A stretch of DNA of 63,613 nucleotides, from positions 1-63,613 of the forward strand of contig JAADFL010000095.1 in NCBI GenBank assembly GCA_013152945.1, written 5' to 3'. The notes under the pieces were generated by a model. It searched no databases, had not been told where the DNA came from, and saw only the letters and a list, made by a program, of their open reading frames with translations. The position numbers were made by a program, and so were the translations under genes. Shown here piece after piece: positions 1 through 7,618 of the stretch. Position 1 is the first letter of the stretch. Each line of letters starts with the position of its first letter. The stretch comes from Deltaproteobacteria bacterium. Its GTDB lineage: Bacteria; Myxococcota_A; JAADFL01.

Positions 1-1560
1 AAACATCTCGAGTTCATTTCCTATCGTTTTTTGGATATCTAACAATACATTATCAATATTCGATAGCACGTCACTCAAATTCTCTCTGGATCTATCCATA
101 AGTTTGGATGCCTCGAAACCAATATTTTTAAGCGTACTAGATTGATCCTGGAATGTATTCTGGGCCTGCATTAATATCTCTATAACACCTTCCTTTGTAT
201 CTTTTAGCATCTTCACTTCTTCCTCTATTCTTTTGTCCAGCGCCTTCGAAAGTTCTTCCCTCATATTCTTAAATGCGTTTGATGCATTTTCAGCACTTTC
301 TTTAAATGCATCCCTTTGTGCCTCCATAGCATGTATACTTTCTTCAACTGCCTCATTAATCTTGCTGGATACTTCTTCTAATACATGCTTTGTCTCATCC
401 CGGTAACCATCCAATATAATTTTTAAATCCTTTGCAAAACTTTCCATTTTATTCATTGTACTAGTTTGAAAAAACTCTATGGTTTTTACCGCACTTGCAA
501 TACCCTTGGTTATATCACCTAGCTCACTCTTTAGCATCTTCACTGCATCAGAGGTACTTTTAATCAATACCGCACTTTCGTCTAGCCGCTCCCCAATCGG
601 TTCAAAAACCTCTTTTCTTAAATCTGCCAATAAATTTTTCAATATTGTTTCATGTTGTGATGCCATTATTGCTTGGATATTTTCTAATCTATTTAACATA
701 CCTACTAAAGCGGGCCTCAGCTCATCTTTAAATACATTTTCTATACTTTTCGAAATGATTTCACCGATGGTCTCTGGCCTAAAATTTCCTAAGCTTTCAC
801 CGATCCTTACTGCAGCAATTGACAGTCTTTCTGCAGCCTCCTTTTGCACTCTGATATTCTCTGACTGCAGTTCTCTATCTTCGCTGCCTTGCCTCAAGAC
901 GAGAAGAGGATCATCCATGATAATATATTTCTCATAAGCTCCTAAAATTCTTTTCCTATAGCTTTCTCGCACCCAACTACAAAAAGCCAACCAAAATATG
1001 AATATGGCAGCGGTTCCCAATCCAGCTAATGATGTATTGAAAGCTATTTTCATTCCATCTATTAAGTTGAAAGCACCTCTAAACATGTCTCCTGTTAATT
1101 TTTCATTACCAATATCAATGAAATTAGTAGGAATTTCTTGTAATCCAAGCACAATACCAGCAAATGTACCTAAAACTCCAAGTGCTATCAGCAACATAGG
1201 TGCAAAAGACCAGAAACTTCTTTTATAGGAGGTAACTAATTTCTTTGGATATCGTAATAGCAACAGCTTGCCTTCTCTGACACCAATATAAAGCATGTTA
1301 TTTTTGACCATTGTCACTAGATGAGTGTTAACCCATTCAATAAAATTTTTATCATATTTATTAATTGCTAAAAGGAACCAGTTTCTTCTTTGCTCTATTT
1401 CTCTCGACAGCGCTTTAATCCGCTTAATATTAATGCCCTTTTTCAGGGAACCTATAATGTATAATGTATAAACAAGTTCAAATACCCCAAAACTCAAACC
1501 AAATCCCATTATCATAGTAGGCGTCAACCGATCCCTGATAAATAAAGATACACCGTGCAT
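1..1560 (-). CDS. ZorA-like MotA/TolQ/ExbB proton-channel protein, 3' end outside window
   Basis: An uninterrupted minus-strand frame runs from ATG at 1560 to the left edge, giving 520 visible residues. Predicted membrane segments lie near residues 13-37, 117-140 and 170-197. Residues 128-140 read GVLGTFAGIVLGL, the glycine/threonine-rich helix of MotA/TolQ/ExbB channels, followed by AFNTSLAGLGTAAIF. From about residue 225 onward the chain is charged, helical and coiled-coil-like with no stop. A MotA-like channel with a long cytoplasmic helical tail is the architecture of ZorA from Zorya anti-phage systems, where it forms an ion-driven motor with ZorB. The next genes, including any ZorB, would lie beyond position 1. 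It starts 3 bp after the upstream small ORF, so the two are co-transcribed. Alternative: a generic TolQ/ExbB-type channel of another envelope system. The base composition is AT-rich, unlike the genome to the right. Confidence 0.65.
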   Translation of the reverse strand, partial: MHGVSLFIRDRLTPTMIMGFGLSFGVFELVYTLYIIGSLKKGINIKRIKALSREIEQRRNWFLLAINKYDKNFIEWVNTHLVTMVKNNMLYIGVREGKLLLLRYPKKLVTSYKRSFWSFAPMLLIALGVLGTFAGIVLGLQEIPTNFIDIGNEKLTGDMFRGAFNLIDGMKIAFNTSLAGLGTAAIFIFWLAFCSWVRESYRKRILGAYEKYIIMDDPLLVLRQGSEDRELQSENIRVQKEAAERLSIAAVRIGESLGNFRPETIGEIISKSIENVFKDELRPALVGMLNRLENIQAIMASQHETILKNLLADLRKEVFEPIGERLDESAVLIKSTSDAVKMLKSELGDITKGIASAVKTIEFFQTSTMNKMESFAKDLKIILDGYRDETKHVLEEVSSKINEAVEESIHAMEAQRDAFKESAENASNAFKNMREELSKALDKRIEEEVKMLKDTKEGVIEILMQAQNTFQDQSSTLKNIGFEASKLMDRSRENLSDVLSNIDNVLLDIQKTIGNELEMF

Positions 1561-1563
1561 TAT

Positions 1564-1902
1564 TCACTTTCCTTTCAACAGTTGTTTCAGTTCGTTTTCT
1601 GTCATAAAATCTTTTAGCACCCTTACCGGAATATGAGCTGCATATTTGATTATCGCACCGTTGATTTTTAAAGGTGTTTTTAATATTATTGAAATAAGTT
1701 CTTCGCTCTTATCGTAATTTTCATCATATTCCAACGTTATTTTATCTTTATAATCTCTAATTAATCTTACTTGTAAAAATGACTTTATATCTCTAAAAAG
1801 ATTTGTTATGGTATCGCCAATTTCTAGGAAAACACCCGTTCTTTTCCATGCCTTATTGAATAAATATATCTCAAAAACCAGATTCTCGAATTCATTACTC
1901 AT
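1564..1902 (-). CDS. small hypothetical protein upstream of the ZorA-like gene
   Basis: A 112-residue protein with no family I recognise. It is charged, has no signal peptide or membrane helix, and has hydrophobic blocks around residues 6-30 and 68-98 that look like an alpha/beta soluble domain. Its TGA stop is 3 bp before the ATG of the MotA-like gene, so translation is probably coupled and the product may be a cytoplasmic partner or accessory of the channel. Upstream lies a ~630-bp AT-rich stretch without a clear gene, so the promoter of this pair should be there. The function is unknown; only the pairing is visible. Confidence 0.6.
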   Translation of the reverse strand: MSNEFENLVFEIYLFNKAWKRTGVFLEIGDTITNLFRDIKSFLQVRLIRDYKDKITLEYDENYDKSEELISIILKTPLKINGAIIKYAAHIPVRVLKDFMTENELKQLLKGK

Positions 1903-2531
1903 CTAATTACTCCAAGCTTATAAATCCAGACTTGCTACCAGATGCCCCCTCTACAACAATTTTCGCTGATCATTTTCTGCTTCCACGTGCCCATATTTAC
2001 TGATTAATTTAAGCTTATTTCTCATGTACAGTGCACTTCCTCCCGTCATTGAACAACCTCGTAAGCTTTTTGACATGGCAACCCATCGCAATCTGACTGG
2101 CTGCTCAAAATTAGTGGACATCTCCAAATCCAAACTCTTGGCTTTAGCTCAATATATTCATTATCTCTCGTGAAATAGAAATAAATATCCCCCCAATTTC
2201 TGATTAATAATGATACCTCTTCTCCATGAACCTGTAAACATCATACTGCTCCTCCAGTCTGAAAAACTTTACCCGTAGCTGGAGCACAGCAAATGTTTTA
2301 GGTTACAAGCTCTATTTCGCAGTGCTATAATGATATTATTTATTAGCTCTTTCCGTTTTTTTATCTTGGTAATCTTCCTTAATGCGTGCCTGTATACTAT
2401 ATCCTCTTGCGCCATAGCTCGCATCCATAGATGACGACATGAACAAGTGATTCTAACGCGCTACATACCTGCCCCTCTCGTTGACTAAAAAACTCTTGAA
2501 CCTGTCTCCGGTGGCAATAAGATATCAATTG
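1903..2531. other. AT-rich stretch without a supported gene
   Basis: I see no convincing coding frame, RNA gene or ordered repeat here. A 60-codon minus-strand frame at 1951-2133 has no recognisable domain and no good ribosome binding site. The stretch lies between the ZorA-like pair and the TPR/DUF2325 remnant and probably includes the promoter of the ZorA-like pair plus decayed sequence. Confidence 0.4.
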
Positions 2532-3061
2532 TCATAACAAGTCTTTTATCAAAGCTTTGATTAGTTCATCTTTACTGTTTCGCCTACCCATATTGATTAA
2601 TGGGATACCCCCACCTGTTCTGCTTTCCTTTTAGCAGCTGGAGAATCCATGTGCCCAATAAAGCAATATACTATGACTGCCGCCGTATTACGTCCAATCG
2701 AAGATGAAATATGCTCTGAACCAGGTGCTTTACCATACGATGTTGTAATCCATTCCATCTTGGAAAGAGCGAGTTCACCACGCAATACCTCTTTCCACTC
2801 CTTTTCGTCAGGAGATCCGACAATCACCAGCTTTTTGCCTGCAACCTTCCCTCTTAATCCTTTTATCTTTACCTCTAACCTCTCTTTTCTTATGCTTCTT
2901 ATCTCTTTGCTGTTGTCATGTGCTTTTATTACGTCCTCCTCAACATTTTTAACTGTATTTAGGTCAGGATAGATAGTCAACGCATGCTGAATATTGAGCT
3001 CCGCAGAATCTATATTTCCAGCCAATAAATCTTTATAAGCCCCAATATCTCTGCCTGCAAC
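2532..3061 (-). pseudogene. TPR/DUF2325-like remnant, truncated at its 5' end and frameshifted
   Basis: The open frame spans 3061-2597 and carries a helix pair of TPR character (AYKDLLAGNIDSAELN), a charged linker, then an alpha/beta domain starting KKLVIVGSPDEKEW and ending IVYCFIGHMDSPAAKRKAEQ. That matches the layout of DUF2325 proteins: a VxIVG start and a late H before an AK..A helix. The frame stops early with VGVSH, but changing the length of the G5 run at about 2609-2613 by one base opens a frame that continues IPLINMGRRNSKDELIKAL and stops at 2532. This is just the end a DUF2325 domain should have. At the other end an in-frame stop precedes codon 3061 and no ATG or ribosome site is present. 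A dispersed repeat begins about 40 bp away. I read it as a decayed gene fragment; a base-calling error in the G run is the alternative for the frameshift. Confidence 0.6.
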
Positions 3062-3100
3062 TCACCACTTTCTTCGTCTTTGCCTATGTCCACTGTCTTC

Positions 3101-3418
3101 GGATTCTCCCTTCCGGATTCTCCCTTTCCCGATTCTCCCTTCCGGATTCTCCCTTCCGTGGTTGATTTTCCGGGGGCCGGATATAGACGTGATATCAATA
3201 AAATACAAGGAGTGAAAAAACCGGGACTCTGCACGATATGATTGCCGGGCGTGTCACCCGTTTTTTTAGGGAATGCTTTAGGTGGAAAGCCGGCCTGGTC
3301 CGGCAGACAAAAACACAAATTGTCAGGATTGAATCTCGCATGGGCGGTTCGCGGACCACCCCAACAACTCCATGAAATGACAGCAAGTTCTTGATGCCTT
3401 GAAAATCAACCTGGGTGC
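3101..3418 (+). repeat. dispersed ~300-bp hairpin repeat, copy A
   Basis: It starts with short tandem GGATTCTCCCTTCC-type units, then a conserved body, a hairpin near 3342-3361 (GGGCGGTTCGC opposite a near-complement), the block CTCCATGAAATGACAGCA, and ends in AATCAACCTGGGTG. It is closely similar by eye to copies at 6905-7258 and 8626-8914, all in the same orientation, with a shorter relative at 37584-37771. It lies between the 5'-truncated TPR/DUF2325 remnant and the cassette array. It has no transposase and resembles a non-autonomous repeat. Confidence 0.8.
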
Positions 3419-3454
3419 CCGTGGTTGGACCATTCATAAAGTTATCCTCCTTAA
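3419..3454 (-). other. possible start of a third gene cassette, interrupted by repeat copy A
   Basis: Just past the attC site in gene direction there is a strong ribosome binding site (AAGGAGG, 3446-3452) and an ATG at 3437. This is the arrangement expected for the next cassette's gene. After about seven codons the frame enters repeat copy A. Because the tails of the repeat copies vary, I cannot fix the exact junction. Confidence 0.35.
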
Positions 3455-3527
3455 GCCGAACGACAAAGCTCACCTGCCGCTATGGAGCGCTAGCGGAATA
3501 GCGGTCAGGTGGAGCGCATTGTTAGCC
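3455..3527 (-). repeat. attC: attC recombination site of the OLD-nuclease cassette
   Basis: Read on the minus strand the 73-bp site opens with GGCTAAC (R'', 3527-3521) and closes with GTTCGGC (R', 3461-3455). Between them ACCTGACCGCTAT pairs with ATAGCGGCAGGT, leaving a single unpaired A, the extrahelical base diagnostic of attC sites. The TAA stop of the upstream gene falls inside R'', as in classic integron cassettes. Confidence 0.85.
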
Positions 3528-5633
3528 ATTGAATATACAATCAAATATTATTTCTAGTTCTGGATGATCTCCACTTTCAGTATGAATCAACTCGCAAAGA
3601 CCAACAACCTGTTCTCTATTGCTGACTTTGTTGCAAAACGACTGAGCTTTTGTTGGTTTGTCTTTTCCTGTTACATCTGGTGGATAATAATCTTCAATTG
3701 TACCTTTTTCTAGAATTTGTATATTGTTGTTACGCAACTCATTTAATAAGGCTCTTTTTTTCTCCAATACATCACTTCGAGATGAGTCTTTAAGAATTTC
3801 TATTCTGGGTTCAGTTTTTTCAAACTTGAAAAATTCTTCCAGTGCTTGGATTTGTGCCTCAACATCTCCCTTTTTCCTTGCTTCTCTTATGCTATTAAAA
3901 ATTTTTTTCCTATACTCACGCTGCAATTCTTCTTTTAATAGCCTGTTGCTTGGCTCTGGTTTTAAATTTTCCTCATCAATTATTTTATCAACTATGCTAA
4001 GTAGTTCTTCACGTAATTTCTTTGCTTTTTCGGATGGTTCGAGTTTATTAAAACCACGAATGATAACATCTAGGTCTGATATTAAATGAACATTAGTTTC
4101 GAATAATTTAAAAAAATTTCTATACCGCTGAAAACTTCCTTTTCCGTTTATTTTCACCAAACTCGTGCTTTTTCCTTTGAAATCCCAATGCTGATTAAGT
4201 AATTTAGCAACATGAGGAAAGACAATTAACTCGCTATCTCCTTCTACCAACACGATATTACTAGAGAAGAAAGCGTGATTACTTGTTTCAAAGGAAATCA
4301 GCTGAAACTTATCTTTTTCCGATAGTTGATTAAGATCAATATAAAGGCATTCTCCGTAGGGTTTCGGAACACCTTCTCTCTTGTCTTTTTTCTTGATTTT
4401 AATGAATGTTTTTGTTTGATCAGCAGCAAAAAATAATGGAGAATGAGTTGTTACAACTACTTGATGTCTTTTTGAAATTATTGATAAGGCTTCAAATAAG
4501 ATATTCTGAGCTTTTGGGTGAAGATAAAGCTCAGGCTCTTCGAAAAGGAATAAGAATTTATCTTTTGTATTCTTTTTAGCTTCTTCCTCCCGCTTCCATG
4601 TAGCATCTTGCGACAGTTGCACATAGCTTCTAAGTATTGTAAAAGCAATTGCCCTTTTAAAGCCATCCCCTTTGTGGTCAATGGGACCTCTTACTCCATC
4701 ATCAGCGATTAAATTAGCATTGGACAACACCGTTTTGATTTCTGGTGGTGGAATTTCAAGCTCTACTGTGACATTTTGAAATGTTTCTTGAAGATTATCT
4801 TGGATGGTTTTTTCAATAGCCACTACTCTATCCATTCTTTCATCTAAAATGGTTCCATCATCTTGTGTTACGCGATTTAGTTTTTTTCTTAAATTTTCGA
4901 ATGTTTCCTTCGCTTCTGTGAGATCATCTTCAATTACATCGAGTAAAATATTTAATAGTTTCCCAAAAGACGCACTTTCTTTTGTTTTTAAATCATCTGC
5001 TAAATCTTTAACAGCTGGTATGTAAATAGGTTCTGGCAGTAATGCCCTAATACTATTATCAATTCCTGTCTCCAAAGGAATATCAACTTCCTCTAGTTGC
5101 TCTGGTGGTAATGTTTCAATAAACTCATCAAGAAGCTCTTTTGCTCTTTTCTGGGTATTAATTTCATCTACTTTGCCTGCTATTTCAGGATAAAAGGTTC
5201 TGATAGTATCCTTCAGCTCCTTCCCTTTTTTACCTTTCAATGCTTCATTAATCTTTTCTTTTCTGAAGTTTAATTCTTTAGGAGCATGCGTAACTATCCT
5301 CAGTTTTGAAGTTCCATCAGTAGAGTATCGCCTTGCTAATTTTATTCGACCATCATCAACAAATTTTTCAATTTTTCTACGATGTTCTTCTCCAAGTTTC
5401 GATAATACTTCTTCAGTTATCTCACAAAGTTCAACTGTAATAAGAATATCCGCCTCCGGATCATAAAATTCATTTTTTGATAACTTTGTTCCCCGAATAA
5501 AAAGGAGCAAGCACTGAAGCAAGGAGGATTTCCCTGCATTATTTTCCCCGACCACACAGACAAAACTTGAAATTGGAGAATGTGTGTCTCGTAATCCCTT
5601 ATAGTTTATTACTTTGATTCCACTTATTTTCAT
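3522..5633 (-). CDS. OLD-family ATP-dependent endonuclease (ABC-type ATPase plus TOPRIM)
   Basis: The protein has 703 residues. It has an N-terminal P-loop ATPase of the RecF/SMC-like ABC type: Walker A GENNAGKSS at 29-37, Walker B FLFEEPELYLHP near 362 and the switch motif THSPLFF near 394, with a helical coiled insertion at about 90-290. A TOPRIM domain follows, with NIVLVEGDSE near 464 and a DLD pair near 521. OLD nucleases of this layout cut DNA and often act in phage defence. It is encoded as an integron cassette: the TAA stop lies in the R'' box of its attC, and 26 bp separate it from the upstream cassette's ORF. It has no adjacent UvrD-like helicase, so it is not a canonical Gabija pair. 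The C-terminal ~150 residues are charged and not assigned. Its codon usage is AT-rich, in line with recent acquisition. Confidence 0.9.
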   Translation of the reverse strand: MKISGIKVINYKGLRDTHSPISSFVCVVGENNAGKSSLLQCLLLFIRGTKLSKNEFYDPEADILITVELCEITEEVLSKLGEEHRRKIEKFVDDGRIKLARRYSTDGTSKLRIVTHAPKELNFRKEKINEALKGKKGKELKDTIRTFYPEIAGKVDEINTQKRAKELLDEFIETLPPEQLEEVDIPLETGIDNSIRALLPEPIYIPAVKDLADDLKTKESASFGKLLNILLDVIEDDLTEAKETFENLRKKLNRVTQDDGTILDERMDRVVAIEKTIQDNLQETFQNVTVELEIPPPEIKTVLSNANLIADDGVRGPIDHKGDGFKRAIAFTILRSYVQLSQDATWKREEEAKKNTKDKFLFLFEEPELYLHPKAQNILFEALSIISKRHQVVVTTHSPLFFAADQTKTFIKIKKKDKREGVPKPYGECLYIDLNQLSEKDKFQLISFETSNHAFFSSNIVLVEGDSELIVFPHVAKLLNQHWDFKGKSTSLVKINGKGSFQRYRNFFKLFETNVHLISDLDVIIRGFNKLEPSEKAKKLREELLSIVDKIIDEENLKPEPSNRLLKEELQREYRKKIFNSIREARKKGDVEAQIQALEEFFKFEKTEPRIEILKDSSRSDVLEKKRALLNELRNNNIQILEKGTIEDYYPPDVTGKDKPTKAQSFCNKVSNREQVVGLCELIHTESGDHPELEIIFDCIFNG

Positions 5634-5643
5634 TTTTTCTCCT

Positions 5644-5728
5644 GGCTAACGTCATGGGTCACTTGCCGACATGACGCAAGCCCGAAGGGTGCAGCGGAAT
5701 GGCGGTCAAGTGCACCCGCTTGTTAGCA
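5644..5728 (-). repeat. attC: attC recombination site between the two defence cassettes
   Basis: On the minus strand this 85-bp site runs from TGCTAAC (5728-5722) to GTTAGCC (5650-5644). Inner arms CACTTGACCG and CGGCAAGTG pair with one extrahelical A, the same feature as in the other site. The loop region differs in length and sequence. The upstream reading frame continues through the site and ends inside it. Confidence 0.88.
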
Positions 5729-6615
5729 TTTTTTCTTTCTTTTATTTGAGAAAGTGCAAGCAACTTAGCAACTTCAATCGCAATATGTGCGCTGAAATGA
5801 CATGATGGCGTATTAAAATTAGGTAAGTAAACCTTTGCTGAGGCATCACCATATATATGATTCCTCACTTTACATTCAACCCATGTCCAGATCTCTGAAT
5901 CTCTCTCATTCTCATTCAAAAAGATTATACTAAATCCACTTGATTTTGTTTCGGTCATTAACTTTGCAACTTCCTGAAAAACGGGATTGTTCTTATAATC
6001 TGCTTCTATCTCGACATTAAGAAACCAGTCCTCTATAATTGTCCTTTTTTGAAAGTGGTCGAGTTGGTCAAATTCTTCTTCAGAATAGCCGCAGTCAGTG
6101 GGGTTAAATCCTAAATTAATTGCTCTAATCAATTCTTGTGTAGATAAAACTTCACCAATTAGGGCGTCTGCTATAGTTAAATAAACAGAGCCAGATAATC
6201 CCTTAAATTGTTCCGAGCCTAAAATAAAATAAGGAAATGACGATCCGTGAGCAACTCGGAGTTTAAGTTCTAAAAAATCTCGTCTCCCCTTTCTATCTAC
6301 CTTTTCTTCAGAAATTATATAATTTGTTCCTACATTAAAACCTTGCAGTAGACCATCAAATTCTACACAGGCGATTGGTTTATCTTTTTTATCGCAGATA
6401 ACAAAGTCAATACTTGTCTTTTTGAGTTTGTCATATTCTTCTTCCGTAATTTTGAATATTCTCCCATTTTCATCGATAAGCTCATCTCTGGCAGTAAATA
6501 CATTAAGAAAGGGGATATTGTGATAAATATTTAATTTTTGCCCCCAAGTTTTCTGCAATTTTCGATAATATTTCTTTTCTTCGTTGCTACCGAAAACTGT
6601 TTTGCGAACACCCAT
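5659..6615 (-). CDS. cassette-encoded PD-(D/E)XK-like (DUF2726-like) nuclease candidate
   Basis: A soluble protein of 318 residues. Residues 11-35 (NEEKKYYRKL onwards) and the core IDFVICDKKDKPIACVEFDG (68-87) resemble DUF2726/PD-(D/E)XK domains: Asp70, Glu85-x-Asp87 and a basic stretch KVDRKGRRDF at 105-114 are candidate active-site residues. The C-terminal half has alternating beta and helix character and is not assigned. The last ~20 residues (KRVHLTAIPLHPSGL...) are encoded by the attC itself, so the original protein probably ended near residue 298 and the tail is a consequence of cassette structure. ATG at 6615 lies 24 bp inside the cassette start. It precedes the OLD nuclease gene in the same array; whether the two act together is unknown. 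Confidence 0.6.
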   Translation of the reverse strand: MGVRKTVFGSNEEKKYYRKLQKTWGQKLNIYHNIPFLNVFTARDELIDENGRIFKITEEEYDKLKKTSIDFVICDKKDKPIACVEFDGLLQGFNVGTNYIISEEKVDRKGRRDFLELKLRVAHGSSFPYFILGSEQFKGLSGSVYLTIADALIGEVLSTQELIRAINLGFNPTDCGYSEEEFDQLDHFQKRTIIEDWFLNVEIEADYKNNPVFQEVAKLMTETKSSGFSIIFLNENERDSEIWTWVECKVRNHIYGDASAKVYLPNFNTPSCHFSAHIAIEVAKLLALSQIKERKNANKRVHLTAIPLHPSGLRHVGK

Positions 6616-6841
6616 TTTAATTTACACCTAATATTTTATGCTAACTCCTTATTCTACCCAATCTCCGTTTATCCGGTACGAGCCCTTGTCAATCCAGGAA
6701 ACTAGACATCTTTATATAATTCCCATCCCCCATAGTCAAAGGATAATACAAGGAAAAATCACTTGACCAGCATCAGGTTGGCAATTACATAACATGAATA
6801 TTTTGGTGTTATGGAGATTGTGTATAATCAGGATGGGAATT

Positions 6842-7021
6842 ATGAATCGAGCCGAGAGAGAACTTGATCGGAAACTTGGTGTTTATGCTGAGCAATTCTC
6901 CTTTCCGAGCGATTCCCCCTTCCAGATTCTCCCTTCCGTGGTTGATTTTCCGGGGGCCGGATATAGCCGTGATATCAACAAAATACAAGGAGTGAAAAAA
7001 TCAGGACTCTGCACGATATGA
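6842..7021 (+). pseudogene. short gene fragment running into repeat copy B
   Basis: ATG at 6842, preceded by a purine-rich GGATGGGAATT, opens MNRAERELDRKLGVYAEQF, a plausible charged helical N-terminus. From about 6905 the frame is encoded by the dispersed repeat and ends at 7021. I read this as the first ~20 codons of a lost gene cut off by repeat insertion or recombination. The family cannot be told from so few residues. Confidence 0.35.
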
Positions 7022-7258
7022 TTGTGCCGGACGCGTCAGGCTGTTTTTAACAGGCCGTTTTAGGTGGAAAGCCGGCCTGGTCCGGCAGGCAGAAATACAA
7101 ATTGTCTGTACTGAATCTCGCATGGGCGGTTCGCGGACCGCCCCTACAACTCCATGAAATGACAGCATGTTCTTGATGCTTTGAAAATCAACCTGGGTGA
7201 GGGTACCCGTACCAGGGTACCCGTACCGAATCAACCTGGGTGAGGGTACCCGTACCGA
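6905..7258 (+). repeat. dispersed hairpin repeat, copy B, with minisatellite tail
   Basis: Same body as copy A, including GTGGTTGATTTTCC, the ATACAAGGAGTGAAAAAA block, the hairpin at about 7124-7144 and AATCAACCTGGGTG. The tail from about 7198 repeats GGTACCCGTACC and AATCAACCTGGGTG units. It separates the cassette array and the 6842 fragment from the XRE regulator gene. Confidence 0.8.
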
Positions 7259-7297
7259 GCTCCTCACATGGGTACTATAGTTTTATTAGGGAGCCAA

Positions 7298-7326
7298 TTT
7301 GCATTTCATGTTCCACTTGCTATAAT
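7298..7326 (+). promoter_or_regulatory. sigma-70-type promoter candidate for the XRE/methylase-remnant/HepT-MntA genes
   Basis: TTTGCA (7298-7303) and a perfect TATAAT (7321-7326) are 17 bp apart and lie about 60 bp upstream of the XRE gene ATG at 7388. Transcription would cover the following four genes, which are spaced by 3 bp or overlap. Confidence 0.45.
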
Positions 7327-7387
7327 ACTCGCTACTGTATTTGCAGAAAGGTTCTTGGTCTGCCATCAAGCAGTGAGGTGCGATTAC

Positions 7388-7615
7388 ATGATTTCGCGTA
7401 AACGGGATTATCCGGCTTTGCTTAAGGAAGTCCGAAGACAACTTGCCTTGAGTCAGGAAGACCTGGCTCGGGAGCTCGGCGTCAGTTACACCACCATCAA
7501 CCGGTGGGAGAACGGACAATCACGCCCTTCAAAAATGGGCCAGGTCCTGTTTGACTCATTCTGCGAAAAGATGACTGAACAAGGCAACCTGGAGTTGCAT
7601 AAAAGCCTCAAATAA
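7388..7615 (+). CDS. small XRE-family helix-turn-helix regulator
   Basis: The protein is 75 residues from ATG 7388, which has a GTGAGG-type ribosome site nine bases upstream; an earlier in-frame ATG at 7268 would add an unrelated hydrophobic leader and is less likely. Residues 10-50 form a Cro/CI HTH: LALSQEDLARELGVSYTTIN then RWENGQSRPSK. It probably binds its own promoter, which has a good TATAAT just upstream. The next gene begins 3 bp after the stop and looks like a remnant of an N-6 DNA methylase, so the regulator may be left over from a restriction-modification operon, or may now control the HepT/MntA pair. Confidence 0.85.
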   Translation: MISRKRDYPALLKEVRRQLALSQEDLARELGVSYTTINRWENGQSRPSKMGQVLFDSFCEKMTEQGNLELHKSLK

Positions 7616-7618
7616 CAG

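Larger units (their letters stand above)
3455..6645 (-). mobile_element. two-cassette integron array without a visible integrase (CALIN-like)
   Basis: In transcription order the array is: GTTAGCA junction at 6645-6639, PD-(D/E)XK-like gene, attC (5728-5644), OLD nuclease gene, attC (3527-3455). Each cassette is one gene plus its own 3' attC, both genes point the same way, and the first cassette begins at a GTTAGC core just upstream of its ATG. No site-specific recombinase of the IntI type is encoded in the window. The promoter-proximal side (above 6645) shows no attC stem, so it may be an attI relic or a secondary insertion site. The array is AT-rich relative to the genome. Confidence 0.8.

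Noticed and set aside
479-1228. Two plus-strand frames of 152 and 76 codons
   Set aside because: They are antisense to the continuous ZorA-like coding frame and show no domain or ribosome binding site.
1951-2133. Minus-strand frame of 60 codons
   Set aside because: No recognisable family, poor start context and AT-rich surroundings; not supported as a gene.
3195-3473. Minus-strand frame of ~92 codons, with counterparts at 7001-7267 and 8692-8883 sharing the peptide CRTRPAFHLK
   Set aside because: The similarity follows from the DNA repeat; frame lengths and starts differ between copies, no ribosome site is shared and no known domain is seen. Treated as non-coding repeat.
3522-5633. OLD nuclease considered as GajA of a Gabija system
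   Set aside because: No UvrD-like helicase (GajB) follows; the gene is a stand-alone integron cassette.
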